Below are positions 17,864 to 27,294 of a stretch of DNA of 64,000 nt, piece after piece. The position numbers were made by a program, and so were the translations under genes. Each line of letters opens with the position of its first letter. Within the stretch, counting starts at the first letter, position 1. Origin of the DNA: Halieaceae bacterium UBA6060 (lineage in GTDB: Bacteria; Pseudomonadota; Gammaproteobacteria; Pseudomonadales; Halieaceae); assembly GCA_002428935.1 (NCBI GenBank), contig DIYG01000028.1, positions 1 to 64,000 of the forward strand, written 5' to 3'. The notes beneath the pieces are model-generated. The model was not told the origin of the DNA. It did not search any database and was given only the letters and a program-made list of their open reading frames with translations.

Positions 17864-19207
17864 ATGCTAGATAAAGTGCTCATCGCCAATCGCGGCGAGA
17901 TCGCGCTGCGTATCCTTCGCGCCTGCAAGGCTCTGGATATCCAAACGGTAGCGGTCTATTCCAAAGCCGATGCGGACCTCATGCATGTAAGACTCGCCGA
18001 TGAGGCTATTTGCATCGGTCCTGCTGGTGCCACGGAAAGCTACCTCCACGCCCCCGCCATCATTTCGGCGGCGGAGGTCTCCAACGCCGACGGCATACAT
18101 CCAGGCTACGGCTTCCTGGCGGAAAACGCAGACTTCGCCGAGCAGGTGGAACAATCGGGCTTTACCTTTATCGGACCGCGCTCGGAAACCATCCGCCTCA
18201 TGGGCGACAAGGTGTCCGCCAAGGACGCGATGCGAAAAGCCGGTGTACCGACCGTTCCCGGCTCCGATGGCCCTCTCCCCGACGATCCCGAAGCCATCAT
18301 TGAGGCGGCCCGCGAGGTCGGCTATCCGGTCATCATCAAAGCCGCCGCAGGCGGTGGCGGTCGCGGTATGCGAGTGGTCCACAACGAAGCGGCCCTGGTT
18401 AATTCTGTGCAGATCACCCGTGGGGAGGCCGGTGTCGCCTTCGGCTCCGACGTGGTCTACATGGAGAAGTTTCTTCAGCGACCTCGACACGTCGAAATCC
18501 AGGTCATAGCCGATGGGGAAGGCAACGCCATCCACCTGGGGGATCGCGACTGCTCCCTGCAGCGTCGTCACCAGAAAGTCATCGAGGAAGCACCGGCGCC
18601 CATTATTGATGAAGCCGCCCGCCGGGAAGTCGCCGAGGCCTGCGTCAAAGCCTGCAAGGAAATCGGTTATCGCGGCGCTGGAACCTTTGAGTTTTTGTAC
18701 GAGGACGGTCGTTTCTATTTCATTGAAATGAACACTCGCGTACAGGTAGAGCACCCCGTCACGGAGCTTATTACCGGGGTAGACATCGTCCGCGAGCAAC
18801 TGCGTATCGCCAGCGGCCTGCCCATATCCGTGGCCCAGGAAGACATCAGCTTCACCGGTCATGCGCTGGAGTGCCGAATCAACGCCGAAGACCCGCAGAC
18901 CTTTATGCCATCGCCGGGTCGTATCACCACGTTTCATGCCCCGGGAGGTCCCGGCGTACGAGTCGATTCCCACATTTACGATGGCTACACGGTACCGCCC
19001 TTCTACGACTCCCTGATCGCCAAAGTGATCAGCTACGGAGAGGACCGTGATCAGGCCATGGCACGGATGCGTCAGGCTCTAGATGAGTTGGTGATTGAGG
19101 GCATCCGCACCAACACCGCCCTCCATCGGGAACTGGTTCGCGATGCGTCATTCATGGCCGGCGGGGTGAGCATCCATTACCTCGAAAGCAAGCTCGAGGA
19201 CGGCTGA
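17864..19207 (+). CDS. accC: Biotin carboxylase subunit of acetyl-CoA carboxylase
   Basis: AccC carboxylates the biotin on AccB using ATP and bicarbonate. The 447-residue ATP-grasp enzyme has the normal family length. It has the start VLIANRGEIALRILRAC, the glycine-rich ATP loop AAGGGGRGM, and the catalytic stretch FIEMNTRVQVEHPVTE with metal-binding Glu and Arg. It follows accB by 17 bases. Confidence 0.97.
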   Translation: MLDKVLIANRGEIALRILRACKALDIQTVAVYSKADADLMHVRLADEAICIGPAGATESYLHAPAIISAAEVSNADGIHPGYGFLAENADFAEQVEQSGFTFIGPRSETIRLMGDKVSAKDAMRKAGVPTVPGSDGPLPDDPEAIIEAAREVGYPVIIKAAAGGGGRGMRVVHNEAALVNSVQITRGEAGVAFGSDVVYMEKFLQRPRHVEIQVIADGEGNAIHLGDRDCSLQRRHQKVIEEAPAPIIDEAARREVAEACVKACKEIGYRGAGTFEFLYEDGRFYFIEMNTRVQVEHPVTELITGVDIVREQLRIASGLPISVAQEDISFTGHALECRINAEDPQTFMPSPGRITTFHAPGGPGVRVDSHIYDGYTVPPFYDSLIAKVISYGEDRDQAMARMRQALDELVIEGIRTNTALHRELVRDASFMAGGVSIHYLESKLEDG

Positions 19208-19212
19208 ATCCT

Positions 19213-20100
19213 GTGAGCTGGCTGCAGCTGCGGCTGGATTGCGACAAGACCAACGCCGGCGCCTACGAGGACCAGCTTCTCAACGCCGGCGCTCTTTCCG
19301 TAACTCTCGAAGACCGCGCCGACGAACCCCTTCTCGAACCCGCTGTTGGCCAAACGCCCCTGTGGCGGGCCATCCGTATCACCGGTCTGTTCCCCGCCGA
19401 CGCCACCCTAAATGACCTGCGCAATGCCCTGGAGGCCCAGGCCGGCGAGGGAACGGTACGGATCGAGATCCTTGAAGACAAGGATTGGGAACGGGAGTGG
19501 ATGCAGCACTATGAAGCCATGCGCTTTGGCGAGCGTCTGTGGATCTGTCCCAGTTGGAAAACACCGCCAGACCCGAACGCCGTCAACCTTTTGCTCGACC
19601 CCGGTCTAGCCTTCGGCACCGGCACCCACCCCACCACCGCCATGTGTCTCACCGCACTGGATAAGCTCGATCTACGGGGGCAACGGGTTGTGGATTACGG
19701 CTGCGGATCGGGGATTCTGGGGATCGCGGCCCTACGCCTGGGCGGTGCGCACTTGTTGGCGGTGGACAACGACCCACAGGCCCTGATCGCCACAAAGGAC
19801 AATGCCCTGCGCAACGGTCTCGCCCTGGACAACTTGGCGGTAGCGCTACCGGGTCAATTCTCCCAAGAGCCCTGGCTGGGCCAGGCTAACCTGGTGCTGG
19901 CCAATATTCTTGCCGGACCCCTGGAGTCCCTGGCCGCTACCCTGGGCCGTTTCCTCGCCCCCAGGGGACGCCTGATCCTGGCCGGTCTTCTTGATCATCA
20001 GGCCGCGGCGCTCGTTTCGGCCTATGCCCCGTTCATCGAATTAAGCGTATTGGATCAACGGGACGAATGGGTCTGCCTGGGAGGAATTGCCAAAGGCTGA
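19213..20100 (+). CDS. prmA: Ribosomal protein L11 methyltransferase
   Basis: PrmA uses SAM to trimethylate L11. The 295-residue protein has an N-terminal substrate-binding domain, then a class I methyltransferase domain. Visible motifs are DPGLAFGTGTHPTT, the SAM motif VDYGCGSGILGIAAL and LANILAGPL. The start is GTG at 19213, 5 bases after the accC stop. The accC-prmA-dusB-fis order is as in E. coli. Confidence 0.95.
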   Translation: MSWLQLRLDCDKTNAGAYEDQLLNAGALSVTLEDRADEPLLEPAVGQTPLWRAIRITGLFPADATLNDLRNALEAQAGEGTVRIEILEDKDWEREWMQHYEAMRFGERLWICPSWKTPPDPNAVNLLLDPGLAFGTGTHPTTAMCLTALDKLDLRGQRVVDYGCGSGILGIAALRLGGAHLLAVDNDPQALIATKDNALRNGLALDNLAVALPGQFSQEPWLGQANLVLANILAGPLESLAATLGRFLAPRGRLILAGLLDHQAAALVSAYAPFIELSVLDQRDEWVCLGGIAKG

Positions 20101-20104
20101 TTTC

Positions 20105-20126
20105 GCTCAAATTTTGAGCATTTTTT
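20105..20126 (+). terminator. Short hairpin with T-run after prmA
   Basis: GCTCA and TGAGC pair around a small AATTT loop (20105-20119) and are followed by ATTTTTT. The stem is only 5 bp, extending to A-T pairs, so it is a weak but plausible intrinsic terminator separating prmA from dusB. Further on, CCGACAG is repeated at 20184 and 20196, just before dusB. Confidence 0.5.
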
Positions 20127-20217
20127 GCCCCGCGAGTCTTCCGCGCTCCGTCACGCTCACGTACCATTGCGCTCCCTTTTTTGCCGACAGAAATACCGAC
20201 AGGCGCAACGGTCCACG

Positions 20218-21201
20218 ATGATCCAAATCGGCAAACACACGACGGCCAATGCCGTAGCCCTGGCGCCCATGGCGGGGGTGACGGATCTTCCCTTTCGCCG
20301 CCTTTGCGCGCGATTTGGCGCGGGTTTGCTTGTTGGGGAAATGGTCCACTCAGACCCCCGCCTGCGAGACTCTCGCAAGAGCCGTCAACGACGCGAACAC
20401 TCAGAGGAAATTCGCCCTCGATCCATACAAATCGTCGGCAATGATCCTCAGCAGATGGCCGACGCCGCTCGCTATAACGTGGCCTGTGGTGCACAAATCA
20501 TCGATATCAATATGGGCTGCCCGGCGAAGAAAGTCTGCCGTAAAGCGGCGGGCTCTGCGCTCCTCGGTGACGAGGCGCTGGTCGCGACCATTTTGCGCCA
20601 GGTAGTGCAGGCGGTGGATGTGCCGGTCACCCTGAAGATTCGCACCGGTGTCGATCCAACGCATCGCAACGGCCCCACCATTGCTCGTATCGCCGAAGAT
20701 GCTGGCATCGCACTGCTGTCGGTCCATGGTCGAACCCGCGCCTGTGCGTTCAGCGGCCAGGTCGAGCATGACACCACGGCACGAATCGTAGAATCCGTCT
20801 CCATACCGGTCCTGGCCAACGGCGATATCCGCACCGCCCTCGAGGCGCAGCAGGTGCTGGACCATACCCGGGCCTCAGGGGTCATGATCGGTCGCGCCGC
20901 CCAGGGTGCGCCATGGCTGCCGGGCATGATCGCCGATGTGATGGCTGGTGGGGAGGGCCGAAGCCCCGATCTGCCGACGCAGTATCAGGTCATGGGTGAG
21001 CATCTTCGCGAACTGCATCGCTTTTACGGCGAGGCCGCCGGGTTGCGTATCGCCCGAAAACACATCGGCTGGTATCTGGATGGCATGACCGGTCTGGCCG
21101 CCGTAAAAAAACTCTTTAACCGTCTCGAGGCAGCAGAAGACCAACTTCGCTTTCTCGATGATCTTTTTAGCACTATTGAACAACAGGACCTCGCCGCATG
21201 A
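20218..21201 (+). CDS. dusB: tRNA-dihydrouridine synthase B
   Basis: DusB reduces uridine in the tRNA D-loop with FMN and NADPH. The 327-residue protein starts at the ATG at 20218 (MIQIGKHTTANAVALAPMAG, the family N-terminus). It carries the catalytic Cys in NMGCPAKKVCRKAAGSAL and the FMN-binding stretches TLKIRTG and HGRTRAC. It overlaps fis by 4 bases, the classical dusB-fis operon. Confidence 0.96.
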   Translation: MIQIGKHTTANAVALAPMAGVTDLPFRRLCARFGAGLLVGEMVHSDPRLRDSRKSRQRREHSEEIRPRSIQIVGNDPQQMADAARYNVACGAQIIDINMGCPAKKVCRKAAGSALLGDEALVATILRQVVQAVDVPVTLKIRTGVDPTHRNGPTIARIAEDAGIALLSVHGRTRACAFSGQVEHDTTARIVESVSIPVLANGDIRTALEAQQVLDHTRASGVMIGRAAQGAPWLPGMIADVMAGGEGRSPDLPTQYQVMGEHLRELHRFYGEAAGLRIARKHIGWYLDGMTGLAAVKKLFNRLEAAEDQLRFLDDLFSTIEQQDLAA

Positions 21202-21527
21202 GTAAAGCCGAAGCACTGGCTGAAAGCGCTGCAAATATCGATTCAATTTTTGAACTGACCCAACCTACAGAGGCGGCCACGGTGGCCTCGCTACGCGAAG
21301 CCGTAGACCTGTTTGTCCGTCGCTACCTCGATGAGATGGACGGAGAACTCAGCACGGATTTCTATGAACTCGTGCTCAGCGAAGTCGAAGGCCCGCTGTT
21401 GCAAGCGGTCATGGAGTACACCCGCCACAATCAGACCCGCGCGGCGCAGATGCTAGGGCTCAATCGCGGCACCCTGCGGAAAAAGCTTCGCACAAACGGG
21501 GTCGACAGCCGGAGCAACCCATCATGA
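21198..21527 (+). CDS. fis: Nucleoid-associated DNA-bending protein Fis
   Basis: Fis bends DNA and controls rRNA and growth-phase genes. This 109-residue copy is about 10 residues longer than E. coli Fis, with the extra at the N-terminus. The C-terminal helix-turn-helix TRAAQMLGLNRGTLRKKLR is well conserved. The ATGA overlaps with dusB before it and purH after it suggest translational coupling, which ties Fis output to a purine operon. Confidence 0.96.
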   Translation: MSKAEALAESAANIDSIFELTQPTEAATVASLREAVDLFVRRYLDEMDGELSTDFYELVLSEVEGPLLQAVMEYTRHNQTRAAQMLGLNRGTLRKKLRTNGVDSRSNPS

Positions 21528-23098
21528 GCACTGGGGAAACCTATCCCGTACGCCGCGCCCTCCTGAGCGTCTCGGACAAGACCGGCATCGTAGAATTTGC
21601 CACCGCCCTTCGCGATCTAAACGTGGAACTCCTATCCACGGGCGGCACTTATCGGCTTCTCGTGGAAGCAGGGCTTGAAGTTACGGAAGTCTCCGACCAC
21701 ACGGGCTTTCCCGAAATGATGGATGGGCGCGTCAAGACCCTACACCCACGTATTCACGGTGGCATCCTGGGTCGTCGCGGCGAAGATGATGCGGTGATGG
21801 CCGAGCACGGTATCGCTCCCATCGATATGGTGGTGGTCAATCTATACCCCTTTGAGGCGACCGTGGCCGACCCCGAATGCAGCCTGGCTACGGCGATCGA
21901 GAATATCGACATCGGAGGCCCAGGCATGCTCCGCGCGGCGGCAAAGAATCACGCCTGGGTCAGCGTCGTAACGCGCGCCGAGGACTACCCCACGGTGCTG
22001 GCCGCCCTGCGAGATAACGACGGTTGCGTACCTCCCCCTCAGCGGCGAGATTTGGCTGTTCGCGCCTTTGAACACACGGCGGCCTACGACGGCGCCATCG
22101 CAAACTACCTGGGGTCTCGCCTGGGAGAAGAAACCGACGAGTATGCGCGAACCCTGAATCTGCAGTTTCACAAGGTGCAGGACCTGCGTTACGGCGAGAA
22201 CCCCCACCAGGGTGCCGCCTTCTATCGCGAGCGTCAGGCGAGTGGTCAGAGCCTGGCAAGAGCACAACAGTTGCAGGGCAAGGCACTGTCCTTCAACAAC
22301 ATTGCCGATTCCGACGCGGCGCTGGAGTGCGTGCGCCAGTTTGAAGATACCGCCTGCGTCATCGTCAAGCATGCCAATCCCTGCGGTGTCGCAACGGACT
22401 CCACGTTGCTGGAAACCTACGACAAGGCCTATGGAACGGACCCAGAGTCCGCCTTCGGCGGCATCATTGCCTTCAATCGGGAACTGGACGAAGCCACAGC
22501 AAAAGCGATCATCGAACGTCAGTTTGTCGAGGTAATTATCGCGCCGGCAGTCAGCGACGCTGCGGCCCGCGCTCTGGCGGACAAGAAAAATGTTCGGCTA
22601 CTCACCGTGGCCAACAGTCGAGGTGCGGGATCCGGCTTTGACTACAAACGGGTCGACGGCGGCTTGCTGGTCCAAGATCGCGACATCGCTGCGGTCAACG
22701 CAAGCGATCTCAAGGTAGTGAGTAAACGAGAACCCAGCAAAGGGGAACTCGCAGACCTCCTCTTCGCCTGGAAGGTAGCGAAGTACGTTAAGTCTAATGC
22801 CATCGTCTATGCGCAGGGTGAACGAACCATAGGTGTAGGCGCGGGGCAAATGAGCCGTGTAAATTCCGCTCGTATCGCCGTAATCAAGGCCGAGCACGCT
22901 GGTCTTACGGTACCCGGCTCGGTGATGGCATCGGACGCCTTCTTCCCCTTCCGCGACGGTATCGATAATGCCGCCGCCGCGGGCATTCGAGCGGTTATTC
23001 AGCCCGGAGGGTCCATGCGCGATGACGAAGTCATTGCCGCCGCCGATGAGCACGATATGGCGATGGTGTTCACGGGTATTCGCCACTTCCGTCATTAA
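21524..23098 (+). CDS. purH: Bifunctional AICAR transformylase / IMP cyclohydrolase
   Basis: PurH performs the last two steps of IMP synthesis. The 524-residue protein has an N-terminal cyclohydrolase domain (SVSDKTGIVEFA, STGGTYRLL, DGRVKTLHPRIHGG). The C-terminal transformylase domain has the motifs LRYGENPHQ and CVIVKHANPCG. It begins in an ATGA overlap with fis and is followed 42 bases later by purD. Confidence 0.97.
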   Translation: MSTGETYPVRRALLSVSDKTGIVEFATALRDLNVELLSTGGTYRLLVEAGLEVTEVSDHTGFPEMMDGRVKTLHPRIHGGILGRRGEDDAVMAEHGIAPIDMVVVNLYPFEATVADPECSLATAIENIDIGGPGMLRAAAKNHAWVSVVTRAEDYPTVLAALRDNDGCVPPPQRRDLAVRAFEHTAAYDGAIANYLGSRLGEETDEYARTLNLQFHKVQDLRYGENPHQGAAFYRERQASGQSLARAQQLQGKALSFNNIADSDAALECVRQFEDTACVIVKHANPCGVATDSTLLETYDKAYGTDPESAFGGIIAFNRELDEATAKAIIERQFVEVIIAPAVSDAAARALADKKNVRLLTVANSRGAGSGFDYKRVDGGLLVQDRDIAAVNASDLKVVSKREPSKGELADLLFAWKVAKYVKSNAIVYAQGERTIGVGAGQMSRVNSARIAVIKAEHAGLTVPGSVMASDAFFPFRDGIDNAAAAGIRAVIQPGGSMRDDEVIAAADEHDMAMVFTGIRHFRH

Positions 23099-23140
23099 AC
23101 CCACGCGGTTCCGACCCCAGGCCAAAAGGAAACCAGGTAC

Positions 23141-24436
23141 ATGAAGCTTCTCGTTCTCGGTGGTGGTGGGCGCGAACATGCCCTGGCCTGGAAGCTGAAG
23201 CAGGCATCCTCGGTTGAGCTTGTTTACGTTGCGCCCGGGAACGCGGGCACCGCTCTAGAACCGGGTCTGGAAAACATTGTCCTGGACCCTATGGATTTTT
23301 CAGCCATCGCGGATTTCGTGGAACGCGAGCGCGTGTCCCTGACCGTCGTAGGCCCGGAGGCACCGCTCGTGGCGGGCGTTGTGGACTATCTCCAAGAGCG
23401 CGGCCAGCGCTGTTTCGGCCCTCGGGCTCAAGCGGCCCAACTCGAGGGCTCCAAGACCTTTAGCAAAGACTTCATGGCTCGCCACGGTATTCCCACCGCA
23501 GCCTACGAGAGCTTCACGGAGCTCGAACCCGCCCTGGCCTATCTCCGAGCGCAGGGAGCACCCATCGTGGTGAAGGCGGATGGCCTGGCGGCGGGTAAAG
23601 GCGTCATCGTTGCCGACACCCTCGCCGACGCCGAAGCGGCGGTCACCGATATGTTGGCGGGGAACGCCTTTGGCGAGGCCGGTTGTCGCGTGGTTATCGA
23701 AGAGTTTCTACAGGGCGAAGAGGCAAGCTTTATTGTCCTTACGGATGGCGAATCCGTGCTTCCCATGGCGAGTAGTCAGGACCACAAACGGATTGGTGAA
23801 GGGGATACGGGGCCGAACACCGGCGGCATGGGTGCTTACTCACCCGCTCCCGTGGTGACTGACGCGGTACATCAGCGAGTCATGGACGAGGTGATTCTGC
23901 CCACGGTCAAAGGCATGGCCGAAGACGGAAACAGCTATCAGGGTTTCCTGTACGCCGGTCTGATGATCACCGCCGATGGGGCGCCAAAGGTTATCGAATT
24001 CAACTGCCGCTTTGGCGATCCGGAAACCCAACCCATTATGCTGCGCCTGCAAAGCGACCTCCACGCCTTATGCGCGGCAACCGTCGATGGTCAGTTGGAA
24101 ACGATGGAGGCCTCCTGGGACCCTCGCCCTTCCATAGGCGTGGTGCTAGCCGCCGGGGGTTATCCCGGCAGCTACGCCAAAGGTCAAAGGATACATGGCC
24201 TTCCGCGCAGCGCCGACAGCGATACAAAGGTGTTTCATGCCGGCACGGCCCTCGCCACAAACGGTGAAGAGGTTCTCACCAGTGGCGGACGGGTGCTGTG
24301 CGTTACGGCCCTGGGAGAAGACATCGTGGCGGCCCGAGGCCGCTGCTACGAAGCTGTGCAGGGTATTTCCTGGGAAGAAATGCAGTACCGCAACGACATT
24401 GGATGGCGCGCCATCGAGCGCTATAGTCAAGTATGA
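23141..24436 (+). CDS. purD: Phosphoribosylamine-glycine ligase
   Basis: PurD joins glycine to phosphoribosylamine with ATP. The 431-residue ATP-grasp protein begins KLLVLGGGGREHALAWKL. It has the ATP loop KADGLAAGKGV, the DHKRIGEGDTGPNTGGMGAY signature and the metal site IEFNCRFGDPETQ. It ends in an ATGA overlap with coq7. Confidence 0.97.
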   Translation: MKLLVLGGGGREHALAWKLKQASSVELVYVAPGNAGTALEPGLENIVLDPMDFSAIADFVERERVSLTVVGPEAPLVAGVVDYLQERGQRCFGPRAQAAQLEGSKTFSKDFMARHGIPTAAYESFTELEPALAYLRAQGAPIVVKADGLAAGKGVIVADTLADAEAAVTDMLAGNAFGEAGCRVVIEEFLQGEEASFIVLTDGESVLPMASSQDHKRIGEGDTGPNTGGMGAYSPAPVVTDAVHQRVMDEVILPTVKGMAEDGNSYQGFLYAGLMITADGAPKVIEFNCRFGDPETQPIMLRLQSDLHALCAATVDGQLETMEASWDPRPSIGVVLAAGGYPGSYAKGQRIHGLPRSADSDTKVFHAGTALATNGEEVLTSGGRVLCVTALGEDIVAARGRCYEAVQGISWEEMQYRNDIGWRAIERYSQV

Positions 24437-25104
24437 GCAACGATCTGATATCGCACAAACCCGTGACCCGCCGCCTAAGCCTCGTGGACAAGCTTATTTG
24501 CGAAGCGGATACGGTCATGCGCACCCTGACCAATCGTGGCAATACGGCGGGTCGACCGAGCCCCGCCCGGGGACACAGCGAATCGTCCCTCACGGAGGAG
24601 GAGCGTTCCCATGTGGCGGGTCTTATGCGAGTCAATCACACGGGGGAAGTCTGTGCCCAGGCTTTGTATCAGGGGCAGGCCCTGACTGCGAAACTGCCGA
24701 CGGTACGCGACGAAATGCAGCAGGCCGCGGCGGAAGAAGTCGATCATCTTGTCTGGTGTGAAGAGCGGCTCCGTCAGCTTGGCTCTCGGCCCAGCGCCTT
24801 AAACCCCGCCTGGTACGGCCTTTCCTTTGCCCTGGGCGCGCTCGCCGGCGCCGTCGGCGATGCTGTGAGTCTTGGCTTTGTCGCCGCCACCGAAGAGCGG
24901 GTGTGCAAGCACCTCAAAGACCATCTTCGCCAATTGCCCGACGAAGACCGCCGATCCCGGCTCATCCTCCAGCAGATGTTGGAAGACGAGGAACGCCACG
25001 GGGAGAATGCCCTGGCCGCCGGTGGTACGGATTTTCCAAGGCCCGTGAAGAACGCCATGACGGCGTTGTCGCAGGTCATGACCAAGTCCAGCTACTACGT
25101 GTAA
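24433..25104 (+). CDS. coq7: Ubiquinone biosynthesis hydroxylase Coq7
   Basis: Coq7 is a membrane-associated di-iron monooxygenase that hydroxylates demethoxyubiquinone. The 223-residue protein has the ferritin-like metal ligands in NHTGEVCAQALYQGQ, EEVDHLVWCEERL, ATEERVCKHL and EDEERHGENAL. A hydrophobic stretch (GLSFALGALAGAVGDAVSL) fits the membrane-binding helices. It overlaps the end of purD by 4 bases; coupling a quinone gene to the purine genes is unusual but does not change the identification. Confidence 0.95.
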   Translation: MSNDLISHKPVTRRLSLVDKLICEADTVMRTLTNRGNTAGRPSPARGHSESSLTEEERSHVAGLMRVNHTGEVCAQALYQGQALTAKLPTVRDEMQQAAAEEVDHLVWCEERLRQLGSRPSALNPAWYGLSFALGALAGAVGDAVSLGFVAATEERVCKHLKDHLRQLPDEDRRSRLILQQMLEDEERHGENALAAGGTDFPRPVKNAMTALSQVMTKSSYYV

Positions 25105-25180
25105 CAGGGCAGGGTTTAACAGGACGGTTGAATCGCGCCTCGGCGAATACCGCCCACCCAAGCGCCGGGCTGATCTAAAC

Positions 25181-25600
25181 CTAAACCTCTTCGATAGCGT
25201 AGGAGTGGGTGATTACCACACCCGCCGCGTCGAGCATGATGGAAGCTGAGCAGTATTTTTCCGCGGAAAGATCTACGGCGCGCTTAACGTGGTTTTCCTT
25301 CAGGCTCGTGCCCGATACCACGAAGTGCATGTTCAGTTTGGTAAATACCGCGGGCACCGCATCAGCGCGCTCGGCCTGAATTTCGACTCGACAGTCACGC
25401 ACCTCCTGGCGAGACTTCTTGAGCATGCTCAGCACGTCGTAGATGGCGCAACCACCCGTACCGAGAAGAAGCATTTCCATGGGTCGGGGGCCCAGATTGC
25501 GACCACCGAGATCCTCAGGGCCATCCATAACCACGGAGTGTCCTGAACCGGATTCACCTACAAACATGGCGCCATCCATCCATTTGACCGTTACGTCCAC
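25181..25600 (-). CDS. OsmC-family protein
   Basis: This 139-residue OsmC/YhfA-like protein is probably a small thiol-based peroxidase or a relative without proven activity. MEMLLLGTGGCAIYDVLSML holds the conserved cysteine, and a second Cys is in SAEKYCSASIML, as in OsmC/Ohr folds. I chose the GTG at 25600 because GGGAG precedes it and the family begins near DVTVKWMDG; the longer open frame to 25804 overlaps crp. It diverges from crp, as the equivalent gene does next to vfr in P. aeruginosa. Confidence 0.85.
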   Translation of the reverse strand: MDVTVKWMDGAMFVGESGSGHSVVMDGPEDLGGRNLGPRPMEMLLLGTGGCAIYDVLSMLKKSRQEVRDCRVEIQAERADAVPAVFTKLNMHFVVSGTSLKENHVKRAVDLSAEKYCSASIMLDAAGVVITHSYAIEEV

Positions 25601-25757
25601 CGCTGACTCCCTGTCGCTCTTCTCTATCGGGGGCCGGAGATTATCACAGGGGTAACAAGCGAGGGTCGGGAAGATATCCAAGCCTACGTTAGCCAGGAGG
25701 TAGGGCATGGCTAATTCGCTTAAGTCTTGTTTTCCCTTACATCCATTGGGGGTTAAA

Positions 25758-25781
25758 CTCACACAAATTCCCCTCTGTGAG
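25758..25781 (+). repeat. Inverted repeat in the crp leader
   Basis: CTCACA (25758-25763) and TGTGAG (25776-25781) form a 6-bp inverted repeat ending 8 bases before the crp start. The arms are CRP half-sites in the wrong (outward) order, so this is not a standard TGTGA-N6-TCACA operator. The stem would instead place the ribosome site near an RNA hairpin. It could act in autoregulation. Confidence 0.35.
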
Positions 25782-25789
25782 AGCGAACC

Positions 25790-26434
25790 ATGCTGCGACC
25801 GCAACTCCTCCAGGCCATCCCCAATGTCGAAGAGTTTCTGCGTTTCTGCGAAATCCGCGAGTACCCGAATCGCTCAACCATCCTCCGCGAGGGTGAAATC
25901 AGCGACAAGCTGTTTCTGATCCTGGATGGTTCCGTCTCCGTAACGGTGGAAGACGAGCAGGAAGAGGGCCACAAGATGGTGGTCAGCTATCTGAACCTGG
26001 GTGATTTCTTTGGTGAGATGGGGCTCTTTGCCAGCGAGGAGGAAGCTCGCAGCGCAGAGGTCACAACTCGCGAGGCAAGCAAAATAGCGGAAATCTCCTA
26101 CGAGCGCTTCATGAAGATCAAGGCGCAATTCCCCGACATCTTGTTCGGCATTGCAACGCAGATGGCCACGCGGCTCAGAAAAACCACCTACAAGCTTAAG
26201 AATCTCGCCTTTGTAGATGTCGCCGGGCGCATCGCTCACACCCTCATGGATCTATCAAAACAACCCGATGCCATGACCCACCCGGAAGGAATGCAAATCA
26301 AGATCACGCGGCAGGAGCTAGGCAAAATCGCCGGTTGCTCCCGAGAGATGGCTGGGCGGGTACTAAAAACCCTCGAGGAAGATGGCCTGGTCTCCGTGTC
26401 CGGCAAGACCATTGTGGTGTTTAACGCGCGCTAA
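25790..26434 (+). CDS. crp: Cyclic-AMP receptor protein (CRP/Vfr)
   Basis: This global regulator binds DNA when cAMP is bound. The 214-residue protein keeps the cAMP pocket (FFGEMGLF with the ribose-contacting Glu, EARSAEV with Arg-Ser, TT in RLRKTTYKL). The recognition helix RQELGKIAGCSREMAGRVLK retains the Arg and Glu that read TGTGA. The neighbourhood OsmC-crp-trpC matches that of vfr in Pseudomonas. Confidence 0.95.
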   Translation: MLRPQLLQAIPNVEEFLRFCEIREYPNRSTILREGEISDKLFLILDGSVSVTVEDEQEEGHKMVVSYLNLGDFFGEMGLFASEEEARSAEVTTREASKIAEISYERFMKIKAQFPDILFGIATQMATRLRKTTYKLKNLAFVDVAGRIAHTLMDLSKQPDAMTHPEGMQIKITRQELGKIAGCSREMAGRVLKTLEEDGLVSVSGKTIVVFNAR

Positions 26435-26441
26435 ACCCACG

Positions 26442-26471
26442 GCTGCGACTGCTCCTAAGGCAACTCGCAGC
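26442..26471. terminator. Overlapping hairpins between convergent crp and trpC
   Basis: GCTGCGA (26442-26448) pairs with TCGCAGC (26465-26471), and an alternative compact hairpin CTCGC-A-GCGAG overlaps it. The 59-base gap between the convergent crp and trpC ends is where a bidirectional terminator would be expected. No T-run follows on either side, so confidence is low. Confidence 0.35.
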
Positions 26472-26493
26472 GAGCGGTTGCGTAGGATTCCAA

Positions 26494-27294
26494 TCAGACA
26501 AATAAGCTACGCAAGGCCTCACCGGGGTCTTCCGCTCGCATAAACGCCTCGCCCACCAAAAACGCCTGAACCCCTGCTTCGCGCATCGTTCGCACATCGG
26601 CTTCCGTATGAATCGCGCTCTCGGTGATGACCACCCGATCGTCCGGCATAACGTCCAATAGAGACAGGGTCGTGTCCAGGCTTGTGGAAAAGTCCCGCAG
26701 ATTGCGATTGTTGATCCCCACCAGCGGTGTCGACAGGTCCAGGGCACGCGCCAGCTCCTCGCCATCGTGCACTTCGACAAGGACATCCATGCCGTAGTGC
26801 TCCGCAGCGGACGCCAGGTCCAGAAGACGCTGTTGCTCCAGAGCCGCGACGATCAGCAACACGGCATCCGCGCCGATGCTCCGGGCTTCGGCAATCTGGT
26901 ATTCGTCCACCGTGAAGTCTTTGCGTAACACCGGCAAACTACAGGCCTCGCGGGCCTGCTGAAGATAGTCTTCGTGGCCGAGGAAGAAATCCCGGTCTGT
27001 GAGCACCGAAAGACAGGTTGCGCCACCCTCCTCGTACTGCGCGGCGATTGTCGTCGGCATGAAGTTTTCACGGATCAAGCCCTTGCTCGGCGAGGCTTTT
27101 TTCACCTCAGCAATCACGGCTGTCGCTCCACCACCTACCCGGGTCTGGATCGCCCGGGCGAAACCCCGTGCCGGCGCTCTTTTCGCGATGGTCGCATCCA
27201 GGGCGGCTAGGGATCGCACTTGGCGGCGCTCTCGTACCTCTTCCTCCTTACGGGCGAGGATCTTCTTCAGTACGTCGGGCACATCGTGAATCAC
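26494..27294 (-). CDS. trpC: Indole-3-glycerol phosphate synthase
   Basis: This TIM-barrel enzyme closes the indole ring of tryptophan. The 266-residue protein has VIAEVKKASPSKGLIRE with the catalytic lysine, LRKDFTVDEYQI with the second lysine, and LVGINNRNL. The start is GTG at 27294, inside a 4-base overlap with the trpD stop. It is monofunctional; no TrpF domain is fused. Confidence 0.97.
   Translation of the reverse strand: MIHDVPDVLKKILARKEEEVRERRQVRSLAALDATIAKRAPARGFARAIQTRVGGGATAVIAEVKKASPSKGLIRENFMPTTIAAQYEEGGATCLSVLTDRDFFLGHEDYLQQAREACSLPVLRKDFTVDEYQIAEARSIGADAVLLIVAALEQQRLLDLASAAEHYGMDVLVEVHDGEELARALDLSTPLVGINNRNLRDFSTSLDTTLSLLDVMPDDRVVITESAIHTEADVRTMREAGVQAFLVGEAFMRAEDPGEALRSLFV

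Noticed and set aside
17867..18973. Long minus-strand frame across accC
   Set aside because: It is antisense to a full-length biotin carboxylase with all motifs; such frames are common in GC-rich DNA.
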